Origin: Idiomarina baltica OS145
GTDB lineage: Bacteria > Pseudomonadota > Gammaproteobacteria > Enterobacterales > Alteromonadaceae
Direction: 5' to 3'
NCBI RefSeq assembly: GCF_000152885.1
Contig: NZ_CH672408.1
Location: 107,543 to 171,542 of the forward strand
Length of the DNA stretch: 64,000 nt
In this document: one piece after another, positions 48,576 to 58,600 of the stretch
How positions within the stretch are numbered: position 1 is the stretch's first letter
Layout of the letters: every line of letters starts with the position of its first letter
Notes under the pieces: model-generated
Told to the model about the DNA's origin: nothing
Seen by the model: the letters and a program-made list of their open reading frames with translations, nothing else
Databases searched by the model: none
Made by a program: the position numbers and the translations under genes

Positions 48576-49940
48576 ATGTTTGAGAATTTAAGCGAACGTC
48601 TCACCCAGACGTTGCGAAGCATTGGCGGCAAAGGTCGTCTGACAGAAGACAATATCAAGTCAACGTTGCGCGAAGTGCGTATGGCGTTACTTGAGGCTGA
48701 CGTTGCCTTGCCTGTCGTGAAGGAATTTATTGGCAAAGTAAAAGAGCGTGCGGTAGGCACCGAGGTCAACAAGAGCCTAACGCCAGGCCAAGTGTTTGTT
48801 AAAATCGTCCAATCAGAGCTTGAAGCCGCGATGGGCGAAGCTAACGTACCGCTTGATTTAAGCACGCAACCGCCTGCGGTGATTTTGATGGCGGGTTTGC
48901 AAGGTGCGGGTAAAACAACATCAGTTGGTAAGTTGGCAAAATACCTTAAAGAGCGCCAGAAGAAAAAAGTCATGGTGGTCAGTGCGGACATCTATCGTCC
49001 GGCGGCGATTAAACAGCTCGAGACCTTGGCCGAACAAGTGGATGTATCGTTTTTCCCATCGACAACAGCACAGAGCCCGGTTGAAATTGCTCAAGGCGCG
49101 ATTGCGGAAGCTAAAAAGCAGTTTGTTGATGTGGTGCTCGTGGATACTGCCGGTCGCTTAACGATCGACGAAGATATGATGCAGGAAATTCAACACCTGC
49201 ACACCGAGATCAAGCCGGTTGAGACACTCTTCGTTGTTGACTCAATGACAGGTCAAGACGCTGCGAATACGGCGAAAGCATTTAACGAAGCACTGCCATT
49301 GACCGGGGTTATCTTGACCAAAACCGACGGTGATGCGCGGGGTGGTGCTGCGTTATCGATTCGTCATATAACGGGTAAGCCCATCAAGTTTTTAGGTGTT
49401 GGCGAAAAGACCGATGCCCTTGAACCGTTCCACCCAGACCGTGTAGCGTCGCGTATTCTTGGTATGGGCGACATCTTGTCGCTGGTGGAAGAGGTCGAGC
49501 AAAAAGTTGACCGCGAGAAAGCCGAAAAGGTTGCTCGCAAGGTTATGAAGAAGGGTCAGTTTTCGCTGGAAGACTTTCGTGATCAGTTAGCTCAGATGCG
49601 TGAAATGGGCGGAATGATGGGGTTGATGTCAAAAATGCCCGGTATGGGCAAAATGACCGACCAAATCAAGGGGCAAATGGATGACAAAATGACCCTACGC
49701 ATGGAAGCCATCATTAACTCGATGACACCTAAAGAGCGTCAACATCCAGACGTCATCAAGGGATCGCGCAAGCGTCGAATTGCGGCGGGTTCTGGCACCC
49801 AAGTGCAAGACGTCAACAAGCTGTTGAAACAATTTCAGCAAATGCAAAAAATGATGAAGAAGATGAAAGGTGGTGGCATGCAAAAAATGATGCGTGGCAT
49901 GGGCGGCAAACTACCGCCTGGGATGTTTGGAGGCCGTTAA
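48576..49940 (+). CDS. ffh: Signal recognition particle protein Ffh
   Basis: The SRP54 GTPase that, with 4.5S RNA, targets nascent membrane proteins to FtsY. It has 454 residues. The N domain is residues 1-90, and the G domain is about 90-295 with GLQGAGKTTSVGKLAKYL (P-loop near 107-114), DIYRPAAIKQLETL, VDTAGRL, TKTDGDARGGAALS, then a Met-rich M domain from about 320 (MREMGGMMGLMSKMPGMGKM, and KMMKKMKGGGMQKMMRGMGG near the end) that binds signal peptides and RNA. It lies directly upstream of the rpsP operon. Confidence 0.98.
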   Translation: MFENLSERLTQTLRSIGGKGRLTEDNIKSTLREVRMALLEADVALPVVKEFIGKVKERAVGTEVNKSLTPGQVFVKIVQSELEAAMGEANVPLDLSTQPPAVILMAGLQGAGKTTSVGKLAKYLKERQKKKVMVVSADIYRPAAIKQLETLAEQVDVSFFPSTTAQSPVEIAQGAIAEAKKQFVDVVLVDTAGRLTIDEDMMQEIQHLHTEIKPVETLFVVDSMTGQDAANTAKAFNEALPLTGVILTKTDGDARGGAALSIRHITGKPIKFLGVGEKTDALEPFHPDRVASRILGMGDILSLVEEVEQKVDREKAEKVARKVMKKGQFSLEDFRDQLAQMREMGGMMGLMSKMPGMGKMTDQIKGQMDDKMTLRMEAIINSMTPKERQHPDVIKGSRKRRIAAGSGTQVQDVNKLLKQFQQMQKMMKKMKGGGMQKMMRGMGGKLPPGMFGGR

Positions 49941-49970
49941 TCCCAACCTCGCCTTTATCGCCCGATAAGC

Positions 49971-49998
49971 TTGCATTTGTTGTAAAAATCAGTAGAAT
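49971..49998 (+). promoter_or_regulatory. Candidate promoter of the rpsP operon
   Basis: TTGCAT (49971-49976), a 16-base spacer and TAGAAT (49993-49998), followed by a short GC-rich discriminator. The TAGAAT hexamer equals that of the two tRNA promoters in this window. Confidence 0.55.
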
Positions 49999-50003
49999 TG
50001 CCG

Positions 50004-50030
50004 AGCCTTCCGAACCTATCGGAGGGCTTT
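50004..50030 (+). promoter_or_regulatory. Leader hairpin before rpsP
   Basis: AGCCTTCCGA (50004-50013), loop ACCTA and TCGGAGGGCT (50019-50028) form a 10-bp stem with one G-T pair. It is followed by TTTGCTGTTT, a poor T tract. It lies at the predicted 5' end of the rpsP transcript, so it may be a partial terminator after ffh or a leader element controlling ribosomal protein output. Confidence 0.6.
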
Positions 50031-50082
50031 GCTGTTTATAGCAATTACGTTTTACATTTACACAGAAAAATTGAGGAACGCA

Positions 50083-50331
50083 ATGGTAACCATTCGTTTA
50101 CAACGTGGTGGCGCTAAAAAACGCCCCTTCTACCAAATGGTAGTCGCAGACAGTCGCAACGCTCGCGACGGTCGTTTCATCGAGAACGTAGGCTTCTTTA
50201 ACCCGGTAGCTCGTGGTCAAGAAGAGCGCCTTCGTGTTGACTTAGATCGTATCGAACACTGGGTATCTCAAGGTGCATCGCTTTCTGAGCGTGTTGCACG
50301 TTTGGTTAAAGACGCGCGCGCAGCGGCGTAA
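50083..50331 (+). CDS. rpsP: 30S ribosomal protein S16
   Basis: A small-subunit ribosomal protein of 82 residues (E. coli 82), needed for central-domain assembly. The typical [26 protein letters not shown]-terminus starts at ATG 50083, which is preceded by GAGGAA; the frame from 50029 includes 18 extra non-family residues. First gene of the rpsP-rimM-trmD-rplS operon. Confidence 0.98.
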   Translation: MVTIRLQRGGAKKRPFYQMVVADSRNARDGRFIENVGFFNPVARGQEERLRVDLDRIEHWVSQGASLSERVARLVKDARAAA

Positions 50332-50357
50332 TTAACTAGGCATTAGGGAGCGAAGTA

Positions 50358-50903
50358 ATGACGAAACAAACATCAGACGCATTAGTCGTGGGCCACATCG
50401 GTGCCGTCTACGGTGTCAAAGGATGGTTGAAAATTCAGTCATTTACAGAGAACCCTGAAGATATCTTTGATTATACCCCTTGGACTCTGCAGGGGAATGC
50501 AGCTCGCCAAACGACGGAAGAAGTCATTAATGTGGTTCAGTGGCGTCGTCATAACAACGGGCTTATTGCTCAGTTAGAAGGCATCAACGACCGCGAATTA
50601 GCAGCGACAAAAACCGGTTTGAGCATTTGCATTAACGCAGAGAAATTGCCTGAGTTAGCTGATGACGAATTTTACTGGCGTGATCTTATCGGATTACGTG
50701 TGGTAAATAAGCAAGGCTACGATATGGGTGTAGTAGAGCAAATCATGCCGACCGCAGCCAATGATGTATTGGTCGTGACGGCAAACTCAAATGATGCGTT
50801 TGGAAAGTCTGAGCGACTGATTCCGTTTGTGCAAAGCCAGTATGTACTGGACGTGGACAACGAGAAGCAGCAAATTCAGGTGGACTGGCCCGCAGATTTT
50901 TGA
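50358..50903 (+). CDS. rimM: 16S rRNA processing protein RimM
   Basis: A 30S maturation factor of 181 residues that helps assembly of the 30S head and binds S19. It has an N-terminal beta-barrel ([30 protein letters not shown]) and a C-terminal PRC-barrel ([27 protein letters not shown], near 103-129, and [15 protein letters not shown]). It follows rpsP by 26 bases, with GGGAGCG before the ATG. Its stop codon TGA is eight bases before trmD. Confidence 0.97.
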   Translation: MTKQTSDALVVGHIGAVYGVKGWLKIQSFTENPEDIFDYTPWTLQGNAARQTTEEVINVVQWRRHNNGLIAQLEGINDRELAATKTGLSICINAEKLPELADDEFYWRDLIGLRVVNKQGYDMGVVEQIMPTAANDVLVVTANSNDAFGKSERLIPFVQSQYVLDVDNEKQQIQVDWPADF

Positions 50904-50911
50904 GGCAAACA

Positions 50912-51658
50912 ATGCACATTGGTGTCATTAGTTTGTTTCCAGATATGTTTTCGGCGATCACTGAACATGGTGTGACACGTCGGGCTATCAAGGAAGATTT
51001 GCTAACGGTTTCGGTATGGAACCCACGCGATTTTACTCATGATAAACATCGCACGGTTGATGATCGCCCATACGGCGGTGGTCCCGGGATGTTAATGATG
51101 GTGCAACCTTTAGTCGATGCGATTAATGCAGCTAAAGCCGCGTTGGGTGAAGATACACCGGTTATCTACTTATCACCGCAAGGGCAAACACTTGATCATG
51201 GTGGCGTGACGCAATTAGCGCAAAATGATCGCATGATACTGATCGCTGGTCGTTATGAAGGCATTGATCAGCGTGTGATTGACCAATATGTCGATGCAGA
51301 ATGGTCAATAGGTGATTACGTTCTCAGTGGCGGTGAGTTACCAGCAATGGTGCTTATCGATGCGGTGGCTCGAATGGTACCTGGTGTCCTCGGTCACCAA
51401 GATTCGGCAGCCGAAGATTCGTTCGCCAATGGGTTACTGGATTGCCCACATTACACGCGGCCCGAGACTTATAATGGTCAGCAGGTTCCGACTGTTCTTT
51501 TGAGCGGGAACCACGAAAAAATTCGACAGTGGCGCTTGCAACAAGCTCTGGGTAAAACCTGGTTGCAACGCAAAGAGTTAATTAATCGCCTAGCTCTGAC
51601 TGACGAGCAGGAACAGTTGCTGAATGAGTTTATTCAACAACAAGAGTCCGAAGACTAA
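50912..51658 (+). CDS. trmD: tRNA (guanine-37-N1)-methyltransferase TrmD
   Basis: Methylates G37 of tRNAs with a purine-rich anticodon stem, preventing +1 frameshifting. It has 248 residues from ATG 50912 (GAGG upstream); the longer TTG frame at 50900 overlaps rimM. The SPOUT trefoil-knot motifs are visible: [14 protein letters not shown] near 50-63, [11 protein letters not shown] near 86-96, [14 protein letters not shown] near 112-125, and [15 protein letters not shown] near 132-146 that binds S-adenosylmethionine. Confidence 0.98.
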   Translation: MHIGVISLFPDMFSAITEHGVTRRAIKEDLLTVSVWNPRDFTHDKHRTVDDRPYGGGPGMLMMVQPLVDAINAAKAALGEDTPVIYLSPQGQTLDHGGVTQLAQNDRMILIAGRYEGIDQRVIDQYVDAEWSIGDYVLSGGELPAMVLIDAVARMVPGVLGHQDSAAEDSFANGLLDCPHYTRPETYNGQQVPTVLLSGNHEKIRQWRLQQALGKTWLQRKELINRLALTDEQEQLLNEFIQQQESED

Positions 51659-51689
51659 CGTACAGTTTATCTAGGAAAGGAGATATACC

Positions 51690-52046
51690 ATGGCAAAAGT
51701 AAGCCAGAACATCATTAAGGCTCTTGAAGAAGAGCAAATGAAGAAAGATTTACCGGCATTCGCTCCAGGCGATACGGTTAGTGTAAATGTAAAAGTAGTT
51801 GAGGGTAACCGTGAGCGTCTTCAGGCGTTTGAAGGCGTTGTTATCCGTGTTCGTAACCGTGGTTTGCACTCTGCATTCACCGTTCGTAAAGTATCTAGCG
51901 GTGAAGGCGTAGAGCGTACTTTCCAAACGCACAGCCCACTGGTCGACAGCATCACTGTTAAGCGTCGTGGTGCAGTACGTCGTGCGAAGCTTTACTATCT
52001 ACGCGAGCGTTCGGGCAAGTCTGCACGTATCCGCGAGAAGCTGTAA
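51690..52046 (+). CDS. rplS: 50S ribosomal protein L19
   Basis: A 118-residue protein at the subunit interface. Signature [29 protein letters not shown] near 24-52 and [17 protein letters not shown] at the C-terminus. AGGAGATATACC precedes ATG 51690, an unusually strong ribosome binding site. It ends the rpsP operon and is followed by a long-stem terminator. Confidence 0.98.
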   Translation: MAKVSQNIIKALEEEQMKKDLPAFAPGDTVSVNVKVVEGNRERLQAFEGVVIRVRNRGLHSAFTVRKVSSGEGVERTFQTHSPLVDSITVKRRGAVRRAKLYYLRERSGKSARIREKL

Positions 52047-52063
52047 GCAGCATTCGATGCAGA

Positions 52064-52099
52064 AAAAGCCCGGCAATTCAGTTGCCGGGCTTTTTTTTG
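52064..52099 (+). terminator. Terminator of the rpsP-rplS operon
   Basis: AAAAAGCCCGGCAA (52064-52077), loop TTCAG, TTGCCGGGCTTTTT (52083-52096) and more T residues; a 14-bp stem. It lies 17 bases past the rplS stop. Confidence 0.95.
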
Positions 52100-52118
52100 T
52101 TTGTGCTAGACTGGTTCC

Positions 52119-52718
52119 ATGCAAGCATCGATTCAAATACTAAAAGCAGCGTTAGAAGAACTGCTTAATAAACAGTCACGTTGGACCGAGTACGAGTTAA
52201 TCCAAGCGCTCAAAGCCGAGCCTTACGTTATTTTTGACGGTCAAGCACTGTCAGATACTCAGGCACTATTCGAAACGCACTTTATTCTGTTTCATTGCCT
52301 GTATTTGATTCGCCAAGAATGGTTCGGACATACGGCTCTCGAGATTCACACGCTCGAAATACAAGCAAGGCCAAGCTCGACGAACTTAGATAAAGCCGGC
52401 GGCATGACTTCTTTGAAAGCAAACGATCCGCTAGCGGACTATTACTTAGATTGGTCCAACTTTACTGAAACAACACAACAGGATGTGGAACAACTATTAA
52501 ATGATTTTTGGTCTCGTATGACTGGTTCGACGCCTAAGCGTCAAAGTATGGCACTTGATGAAGCCTGGCAACAGCTTGAGCTAGCGCCCACTTCGGATAT
52601 GAGCGAAGTCAAACGCCAGTATCGCAAGCGGGTACATCAATGCCATCCCGATAAAGGGGGATCAGTGAGCGAGATGCAAGCAATACAGGTCGCATACCAG
52701 CGTATTATAAAGTCGTAG
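52119..52718 (+). CDS. DnaJ-related protein
   Basis: A 199-residue protein with an N-terminal DNAJ_related domain (about 1-115, FETHFILFHCLYLIRQEW and AGGMTSLKANDPLADYYLDW) and a C-terminal J domain (about 140-199) that keeps the HPD motif in HQCHPDKGGS. J domains stimulate Hsp70 ATPases, so it is probably a specialised DnaK co-chaperone. It has no signal peptide or zinc fingers. The client is unknown. It starts 20 bases after the rplS terminator and is followed by tyrA after 21 bases, so the two may be cotranscribed. Confidence 0.88.
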   Translation: MQASIQILKAALEELLNKQSRWTEYELIQALKAEPYVIFDGQALSDTQALFETHFILFHCLYLIRQEWFGHTALEIHTLEIQARPSSTNLDKAGGMTSLKANDPLADYYLDWSNFTETTQQDVEQLLNDFWSRMTGSTPKRQSMALDEAWQQLELAPTSDMSEVKRQYRKRVHQCHPDKGGSVSEMQAIQVAYQRIIKS

Positions 52719-52739
52719 CCGGGGAAGTGAGAAACGCGC

Positions 52740-53888
52740 ATGAATAACGATGCTAAGCAGCAACTAGAACAATTGCGTCAAGCGATTGATAACACCGACT
52801 CCCAATTGATTGAGTTAATCAAGCAACGCTCTGAGTTAACTAAACAAGTGGGTGATGTGAAACGGCACCTTCAAGCACCGCTCTATGTTCCTGAACGTGA
52901 ACAGCAGATGATTTCTGCGCGGCGTCAGCAAGCTGAGCAGATGGAACTCAGCCCCGATCTAATCGAGGATGTATTGCGCCGTATTATTCGTGAGTCCTAT
53001 CGTACACAAACCGCGCAAGCGACACCTACCTCGTCTGATTTGGAACGACGAGTCGTTATTGTCGGTGGACGTGGTCGTCTAGGCACGCTGTTTTGTCGTT
53101 TGTTTAAACAAACCGGTTACACGGTCAAAGTGATTGATAAAGGTGATGCATTGAGTGATATTACCGAGCATCACCCCCAACTGGTTGTTATCGCTGTGCC
53201 GGTTAATATCACAGCACAGGTTATCAGCGAACTTCCTAAGTTACCCGATGACTGTGTCTTAGCTGATTTAACCAGTATTAAGCATCAACCTCTGCAGCAG
53301 ATGTTAGCGCAACATGAAGGTCCTGTCGTAGGACTGCATCCGATGTTTGGTCCCTCAGTACCTAACCTCGCTAAACAGCTTGTGGTTGCATGTGAGGGAC
53401 GTAAAGCGGAAGCGTACCAGTGGCTTATCGCGCAATTCACTAATTGGGGTGCACATGTAGAGTGGGTTGACTCTCAGGCACATGATTCGAGTATGGGCTG
53501 GATTCAAGTGATGCGGCATTTGAGCACCTTTGTGTACGGTGCACATATGGCCGAAGAACAGGCGGACATAGCGCAGCTTTTACAATTAAGTTCGCCGATT
53601 TATCGGATGGAATTAATGATGGTTGGACGTCTCTTTGCCCAAAATGCCGATTTGTATGCTGATATCATTCAGTCCCATCCTGAACAATTCGATGTTATCA
53701 AACGTTATTTAGCGCGTTTTCAACATACTTTGGATGTGTTAGAGCGGGGTGACAAAGCGAACTTCGTCGAAACATTTCAACAAGTGAATGGGTATTTTGG
53801 CGAGTTTGCAGAACAGTTTCTGCAAGAAAGTGAAGCGCTCGTCCAGTTATCGGATGACCAGCGCTTTAGAGGGGCGGCTACCGGCTAA
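52740..53888 (+). CDS. tyrA: T-protein: bifunctional chorismate mutase / prephenate dehydrogenase
   Basis: Converts chorismate to prephenate and then to 4-hydroxyphenylpyruvate for tyrosine synthesis. It has 382 residues (E. coli 373). The N-terminal AroQ mutase domain (about 1-90) has LEQLRQAIDNTDSQLIELIKQRSEL; the NAD-binding dehydrogenase starts with VVIVGGRGRLGTLFCRLF near 103-120, and GLHPMFGPSVPNLAKQLVV near 199-217 includes the catalytic histidine region. The C-terminus is dimeric helical. The 3' end overlaps the convergent receiver gene by 11 bases. Confidence 0.96.
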   Translation: MNNDAKQQLEQLRQAIDNTDSQLIELIKQRSELTKQVGDVKRHLQAPLYVPEREQQMISARRQQAEQMELSPDLIEDVLRRIIRESYRTQTAQATPTSSDLERRVVIVGGRGRLGTLFCRLFKQTGYTVKVIDKGDALSDITEHHPQLVVIAVPVNITAQVISELPKLPDDCVLADLTSIKHQPLQQMLAQHEGPVVGLHPMFGPSVPNLAKQLVVACEGRKAEAYQWLIAQFTNWGAHVEWVDSQAHDSSMGWIQVMRHLSTFVYGAHMAEEQADIAQLLQLSSPIYRMELMMVGRLFAQNADLYADIIQSHPEQFDVIKRYLARFQHTLDVLERGDKANFVETFQQVNGYFGEFAEQFLQESEALVQLSDDQRFRGAATG

Positions 53889-54243
53889 CTTGATATTGAC
53901 TCATCAGTTCGGCAAGTGCGTCTGGAGAAGCAGGTTTATGCAGTGTTGCGTCCATTCCTGCATCTCGGCAGGCTTCCATTTCAGTCGCACTTTGATGACT
54001 GGTGATGGCAATAATCGGTGTTTCGGTGTAGTGAGGTTCTGCGCGTAGACGTCGCGCGACTTCATCGCCATTCATGTCCGGCATTTCGTAGTCGATAAAG
54101 AAAATATCAATCGTGTTTTGTTGCGCCACTTGCAAAGCCTGAGCACCATTCTCGGCGTGATATAGTGTTCCCGCATACTGTGCCAGCATCGCCTTTAATA
54201 CTTCCGTGCTGATAAAGTCATCATCAGCAATTAAGATATTCAT
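53878..54243 (-). CDS. Stand-alone receiver-domain protein
   Basis: A 121-residue CheY-like protein. The receiver fold is complete: acidic DDD near residues 6-8, phospho-acceptor aspartate in DIFFIDYEMPDMNGDE near 51, threonine in IIAITSHQS, and lysine in LHKPASPDAL near 102. There is no output domain, so it must act by protein contact or phosphotransfer. ATG 54243 is favoured over the upstream 54279 because AGGAC lies seven bases before it. It is transcribed convergently with tyrA and divergently from a cytochrome b561 gene. Partner kinase unknown. Confidence 0.85.
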   Translation of the reverse strand: MNILIADDDFISTEVLKAMLAQYAGTLYHAENGAQALQVAQQNTIDIFFIDYEMPDMNGDEVARRLRAEPHYTETPIIAITSHQSATEMEACRDAGMDATLHKPASPDALAELMSQYQVSR

Positions 54244-54331
54244 GATATACGTCCTTATGATACTACCGTTCTTGAGCATTTCGTTTTACCCTAGCACTGA
54301 ACGTAAGATTTGCCTAGTCAGGAGATAATCT

Positions 54332-54976
54332 GTGAACGAGAAGTTTCAGCGCATAAAAATCTGGGATAGTTTCATCCGTATTTATCATTGGTTAATGGTC
54401 GCGGCCGTTGCTGGGCTGTGGTGGACCGGTGAAGAAGGACGAATGGATCTGCATCAGGATATTGCGATTGCCCTTGCAGCTCTATTAATCACCCGTGTTG
54501 GTTGGGGTTTTTTCGGTAGTGAAAACGTTCGTTTTAGCGCGTTTGTCACCTCACCCAAACGGGTTCTGAGTCATTTAGGTGCGCTATTTAGCAAACGCTA
54601 TGAGTCAGGCAATACACATAGCCCAGCAGGCGCTTATTCGGTTTTACTATTGTTGCTGATATTGATGATTCAAATAGGCACCGGACTTTTTGCGACTGAT
54701 GGAATACTGTTTTCCGGTCCACTCAATGACTGGGTATCGCCTGATGTAGCGGACTTTTTGACCGACTGGCATAAAACGCAATTTAACGTCATTTTGGGGT
54801 TGGTAGCATTACATATTTTGGCGATTTTACTTTATCGCATACTCGGCTACCGGCTGCTGGCAGCCATGATTACCGGGTATCGATACACGGCTAGTCAAGT
54901 GCCGAGACTAAAATCGGGTTGGCAAGGCTTGGTAATCGCGCTTGCGGTTTGGTTTATATTGGTGATGCTGCTTTAA
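54332..54976 (+). CDS. Cytochrome b561-like diheme membrane protein
   Basis: A 214-residue inner-membrane protein with four main transmembrane helices (near 17-28, 40-58, 102-122 and 149-167) and a short C-terminal helix. Histidines placed for haem binding are seen in RIYHWLMV, DLHQDIAIA, DWHKTQF and VALHILA. The family passes electrons between quinols and a c-type cytochrome, often in partnership with cytochrome c'. The convergent neighbour encodes exactly that type of protein. Function here is inferred from family and neighbour. Confidence 0.88.
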   Translation: MNEKFQRIKIWDSFIRIYHWLMVAAVAGLWWTGEEGRMDLHQDIAIALAALLITRVGWGFFGSENVRFSAFVTSPKRVLSHLGALFSKRYESGNTHSPAGAYSVLLLLLILMIQIGTGLFATDGILFSGPLNDWVSPDVADFLTDWHKTQFNVILGLVALHILAILLYRILGYRLLAAMITGYRYTASQVPRLKSGWQGLVIALAVWFILVMLL

Positions 54977-54985
54977 CAGCATCAC
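54962..54985. repeat. Hairpin at the end of the b561 gene
   Basis: GTGATGCTG (54962-54970) and CAGCATCAC (54977-54985) form a perfect 9-bp stem whose six-base loop (CTTTAA) contains the stop codon. It ends 10 bases before the convergent cytochrome c' gene. There is no T tract, so it may act as a bidirectional boundary or RNA-stability element. Confidence 0.6.
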
Positions 54986-54995
54986 CCGCAACAAC

Positions 54996-55466
54996 TTAAT
55001 CTTTATATTGGTCGTGGCAACCTTTACAGTTTTTCGCCGCGGCCATAAATGCAGGCTTAATCTCATCCATCGAGCCCGAAGCGGCTGCGTCAACGAGGCT
55101 ATCCGCATCTGTGATGAGTTGATTTGCGCGCGACTCAAAATCTTCCCAATTGTCCCAAATAGCCGGTAATGCATCGGTATCGTCACCAGGCATTGCGCCT
55201 TCAACAGCAAAACCATCCCATGGGATATGAGTCAGGCGAGCGAAGTCGCTAGCGCGGTTGCTAAACACTGCGGCATCGTATTGCTCTTCACCCTTCACCA
55301 TCGCGGCCATTGCGGCAAAGTTATCTCGCATAATGGACAATGCACTTTGACGGTATTTCACCGCTGACTCAGCATCGTTGAATGCATGTTTGTCCGCATG
55401 TGCGAAAGTCGACACGCCTAAACACATGACACCAGCCAATACAGCTGAAACTGTTGTATTTTTCAT
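54996..55466 (-). CDS. Cytochrome c' (class II c-type cytochrome)
   Basis: A 156-residue periplasmic protein with signal peptide (about 1-24, ending AHA), a four-helix bundle and a C-terminal haem-binding motif CKGCH followed by DQYKD. The conserved RQSALSIMRDNFAAMAAM and WDNWEDFESRA segments support the assignment. Cytochromes c' bind nitric oxide or carbon monoxide and may detoxify NO; others act in electron transfer with b561-type proteins. It is convergent with the b561 gene and divergent from the amidohydrolase operon. Confidence 0.93.
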   Translation of the reverse strand: MKNTTVSAVLAGVMCLGVSTFAHADKHAFNDAESAVKYRQSALSIMRDNFAAMAAMVKGEEQYDAAVFSNRASDFARLTHIPWDGFAVEGAMPGDDTDALPAIWDNWEDFESRANQLITDADSLVDAAASGSMDEIKPAFMAAAKNCKGCHDQYKD

Positions 55467-55607
55467 TTTTATATCCTCTGCGCTAGATTATTTAACGATA
55501 ATATTGCACATTCTATCTGTTATGTCTTGTTACGTATGTTACATACGCTTTAATTTACAATTTTGTCTAACTCTTTACATGAAAATAATAACTACTGGGG
55601 AACAACC

Positions 55608-58600
55608 ATGAATGCGAAGCACCAGCTGAGCGCGTTGGCTTTGGCGGTTACGAGCGTTTTCGCAACGTCCGTGAGTGCCGATCAAACGACACGCGTCAAT
55701 GGCATGCGCGACAATACACCATCGCTCGTTGCTATTCAGAATGCCACCATTACCACGGAGCCTGGGCAATCTATTGTTAATGCGACCTTAGTGATCAATA
55801 ACGGTAAGATCGTTTCTGTCGCTAAGAACGGTAAAGTACCAGCAGGCGCAAAAGTGATTGATGGTACGGGATATCATATCTATCCAGGCTTCATCGATGC
55901 TTACACCGATTATGGTGTTGAGCAAGCGTCTCAACCAGATTGGTCTGAAACGCCCATTTACAACAACCACCGTGAAGGTGGCAACGCAGCCAACGACGCC
56001 ATCCACGCGCAGCAGCACTGGTACACAACGTTCGAAAACACGCCCGATGCGGCTAAAAAATGGATAGCTAGCGGCTTCACTAGCGTTCAAACAGCACGTT
56101 TAGATGGTATTTTGCAAGGTTACGGAGCCACCGTTTCGTTAGCTGACAAAATTGCGAATGAGACGATCTACCAACCCTCGACGCGTCAATTTGGCTCGTT
56201 CGATAAGGGAACGTCGCAACAACAATATCCCACTTCGTTAATGGGGAGTATTGCGCTCATACGACAAACGCTATCAGACGCACAGTGGTACGAAAAAGCC
56301 TACGGTAAGGAAGCATATAACGGACCGGTCGAATTTAATGCGGCACTTGATGCATTAAAGGACATTGAGCAAACCGGTATCGTTTTCAAAATAGAAGATG
56401 AAAAATCGCTATTACGCGCTGATAAAGTATTTGATCAATTTAATGTGCCTGCGATCTACCTAGCCTCAGGCTACGAATATGCGCGTTTAGAACAAGTGAA
56501 AGCAACGGATGCTGATCTAATTGTGCCGGTCAACTTCCCCGCAGCCCCAGACGTCTCAGGCGTAGATGCTTACCTTGATGTTGATCTTGCGAAACTCCGG
56601 CACTGGGAACGCGCACCTGCTAACCCCGGTATGCTCGCCAACGCAGGCGTTGACTTTGCATTAACGCTGTACGGTTTAGATAAAGCCGATCAATTTTGGC
56701 CTAATGTAAAGAAAGCCATGGAAAACGGCTTAACCGAACGCCAAGCCTTAGCCGCACTGACTACCATCCCTGCCAAAATCGCGGGAATCGAAGATAAAGC
56801 AGGTAAGCTGCAACAAGGCTACATGGCCGACTTTGTTATGGCTAAAGGTGATTTGTTCAAAGACGGCGTGATCCAATCGGTTTGGACACAAGGTCAAGAA
56901 ATTGATTTGATTCCTCGTGAACAAGTGGATTTCGCGGGTGAATATACGACTGACTGGTCAGGTAACTCGTTAACGCTGAGCGTGACGGCACAACCAAGCT
57001 TCTCGGGCGACGTTAAGTTAGGCGATCAGAGTAGTCAGTTACGTCATCTTGATTCCGGCATTGATCAACTATCTTTTGTGGCTGATCTGGATGTCGCCGG
57101 TGAGTCAGGTACGTGGCGCTTTAAGTTGATGCAGACAGCGCAGAATGCAGCTGAGTTAGTGGCTGTGGCGCCAAGCGGTAGCGAACAACGGTTAGCGTTG
57201 AACTATCAAGCAACGAACAAAGATGAACAGGCCGCAGAACAAGCAGAGCCGACGTTCGTCAGCGAATTAACGTTCCCGAACGTTGCCTATGGGCAAAAAG
57301 GCCTACCAGAGCGTGAAGATGTATTAATTAAAAATGCAACTGTCTGGACCGCAACCGATCAAGGCATATTAGAAAATACCGATGTGTTGGTTCGTGACGG
57401 CAACTTTGCTGCAATCGGCAAAAACCTCAGCACGCCAAGTGGTGTTCGTGAAATCGATGGCACCGGTATGCATCTAACCCCGGGTATCATTGACGAACAT
57501 TCGCACATTGCCATCGACCAAGGGGTGAACGAAGGTTCAGAAGCAGTGACTTCAGAAGTACGCATTGGTGATGTGATAAATTCTGATGATATTCATATTT
57601 ATCGTTCGCTTGCTGGTGGTACCACGATGGCACAGCTACTACACGGCTCTGCTAACCCGATTGGTGGTCAAGCGCAAGTCATTAAATTGCGTTGGGGCGC
57701 CACAGGTGATGTGATGAAGTTTGACGCAGCACCCGCCTCTATCAAGTTCGCTTTGGGTGAAAACGTGAAGCAGAGCAACTGGGGCGATGATATGACGATT
57801 CGTTATCCGCAAACACGGATGGGCGTTGAAACTATCATTCGCGATGGCTTCCAAGCCGCACTGGAATACCAAGAGCGTAAACGTGAATACGATCGCTTGA
57901 GTGCTGCGGAGAAACGTAAAGCCGCACCGCCACGTCCTGATTACCGTTTAGATGCACTGATTGAAATCATGAATTCTGAGCGTTTTGTTCACGCGCATTC
58001 CTACGTGGCATCGGAGATTTTGATGCTGATGCAGGTCGCCGAGGACTTTGGCTTTACCTTAGATACCTTCACTCATATTCTCGAAGGCTACAAGGTGGCT
58101 GATGAAATGGCCGCGCACGGGGCGTCAGGTTCGACCTTTGCCGACTGGTGGGCATACAAGTTTGAGGTCTATGATGCGATTCCACAAAACGCCTGCTTAA
58201 TGCATGATCGCGGTGTACTCACTAGCATTAACTCGGATAGTGAAGATCTGCAACGTCGCTTGAATACCGAGGCGGCCAAGTCGGTGCGTTATTGCGGGAT
58301 GGAACCGCACGAAGCGCTGAAAATGATCACCATTAATCCAGCGAAGCAGCTCAAGGTCGATCAGTACGTAGGCAGTATCGAGAAAGGTAAAGACGCGGAC
58401 TTTGTGCTTTGGAATCACTATCCATTGAGCAGCTACGCGCAGGCGCAACAGACTTGGATTAACGGTCGTAAGTTCTTTGACCGTGAACTTGATAAACAAC
58501 GTCAAGCCCAAGTGAAACAAGAAAAGCAAGCGCTTATTCAAAAAGTTCTTGCAGCGGGCGATGCCGCGAAGCAAGGCGAACAAGACGCGTATAAAAAAGA

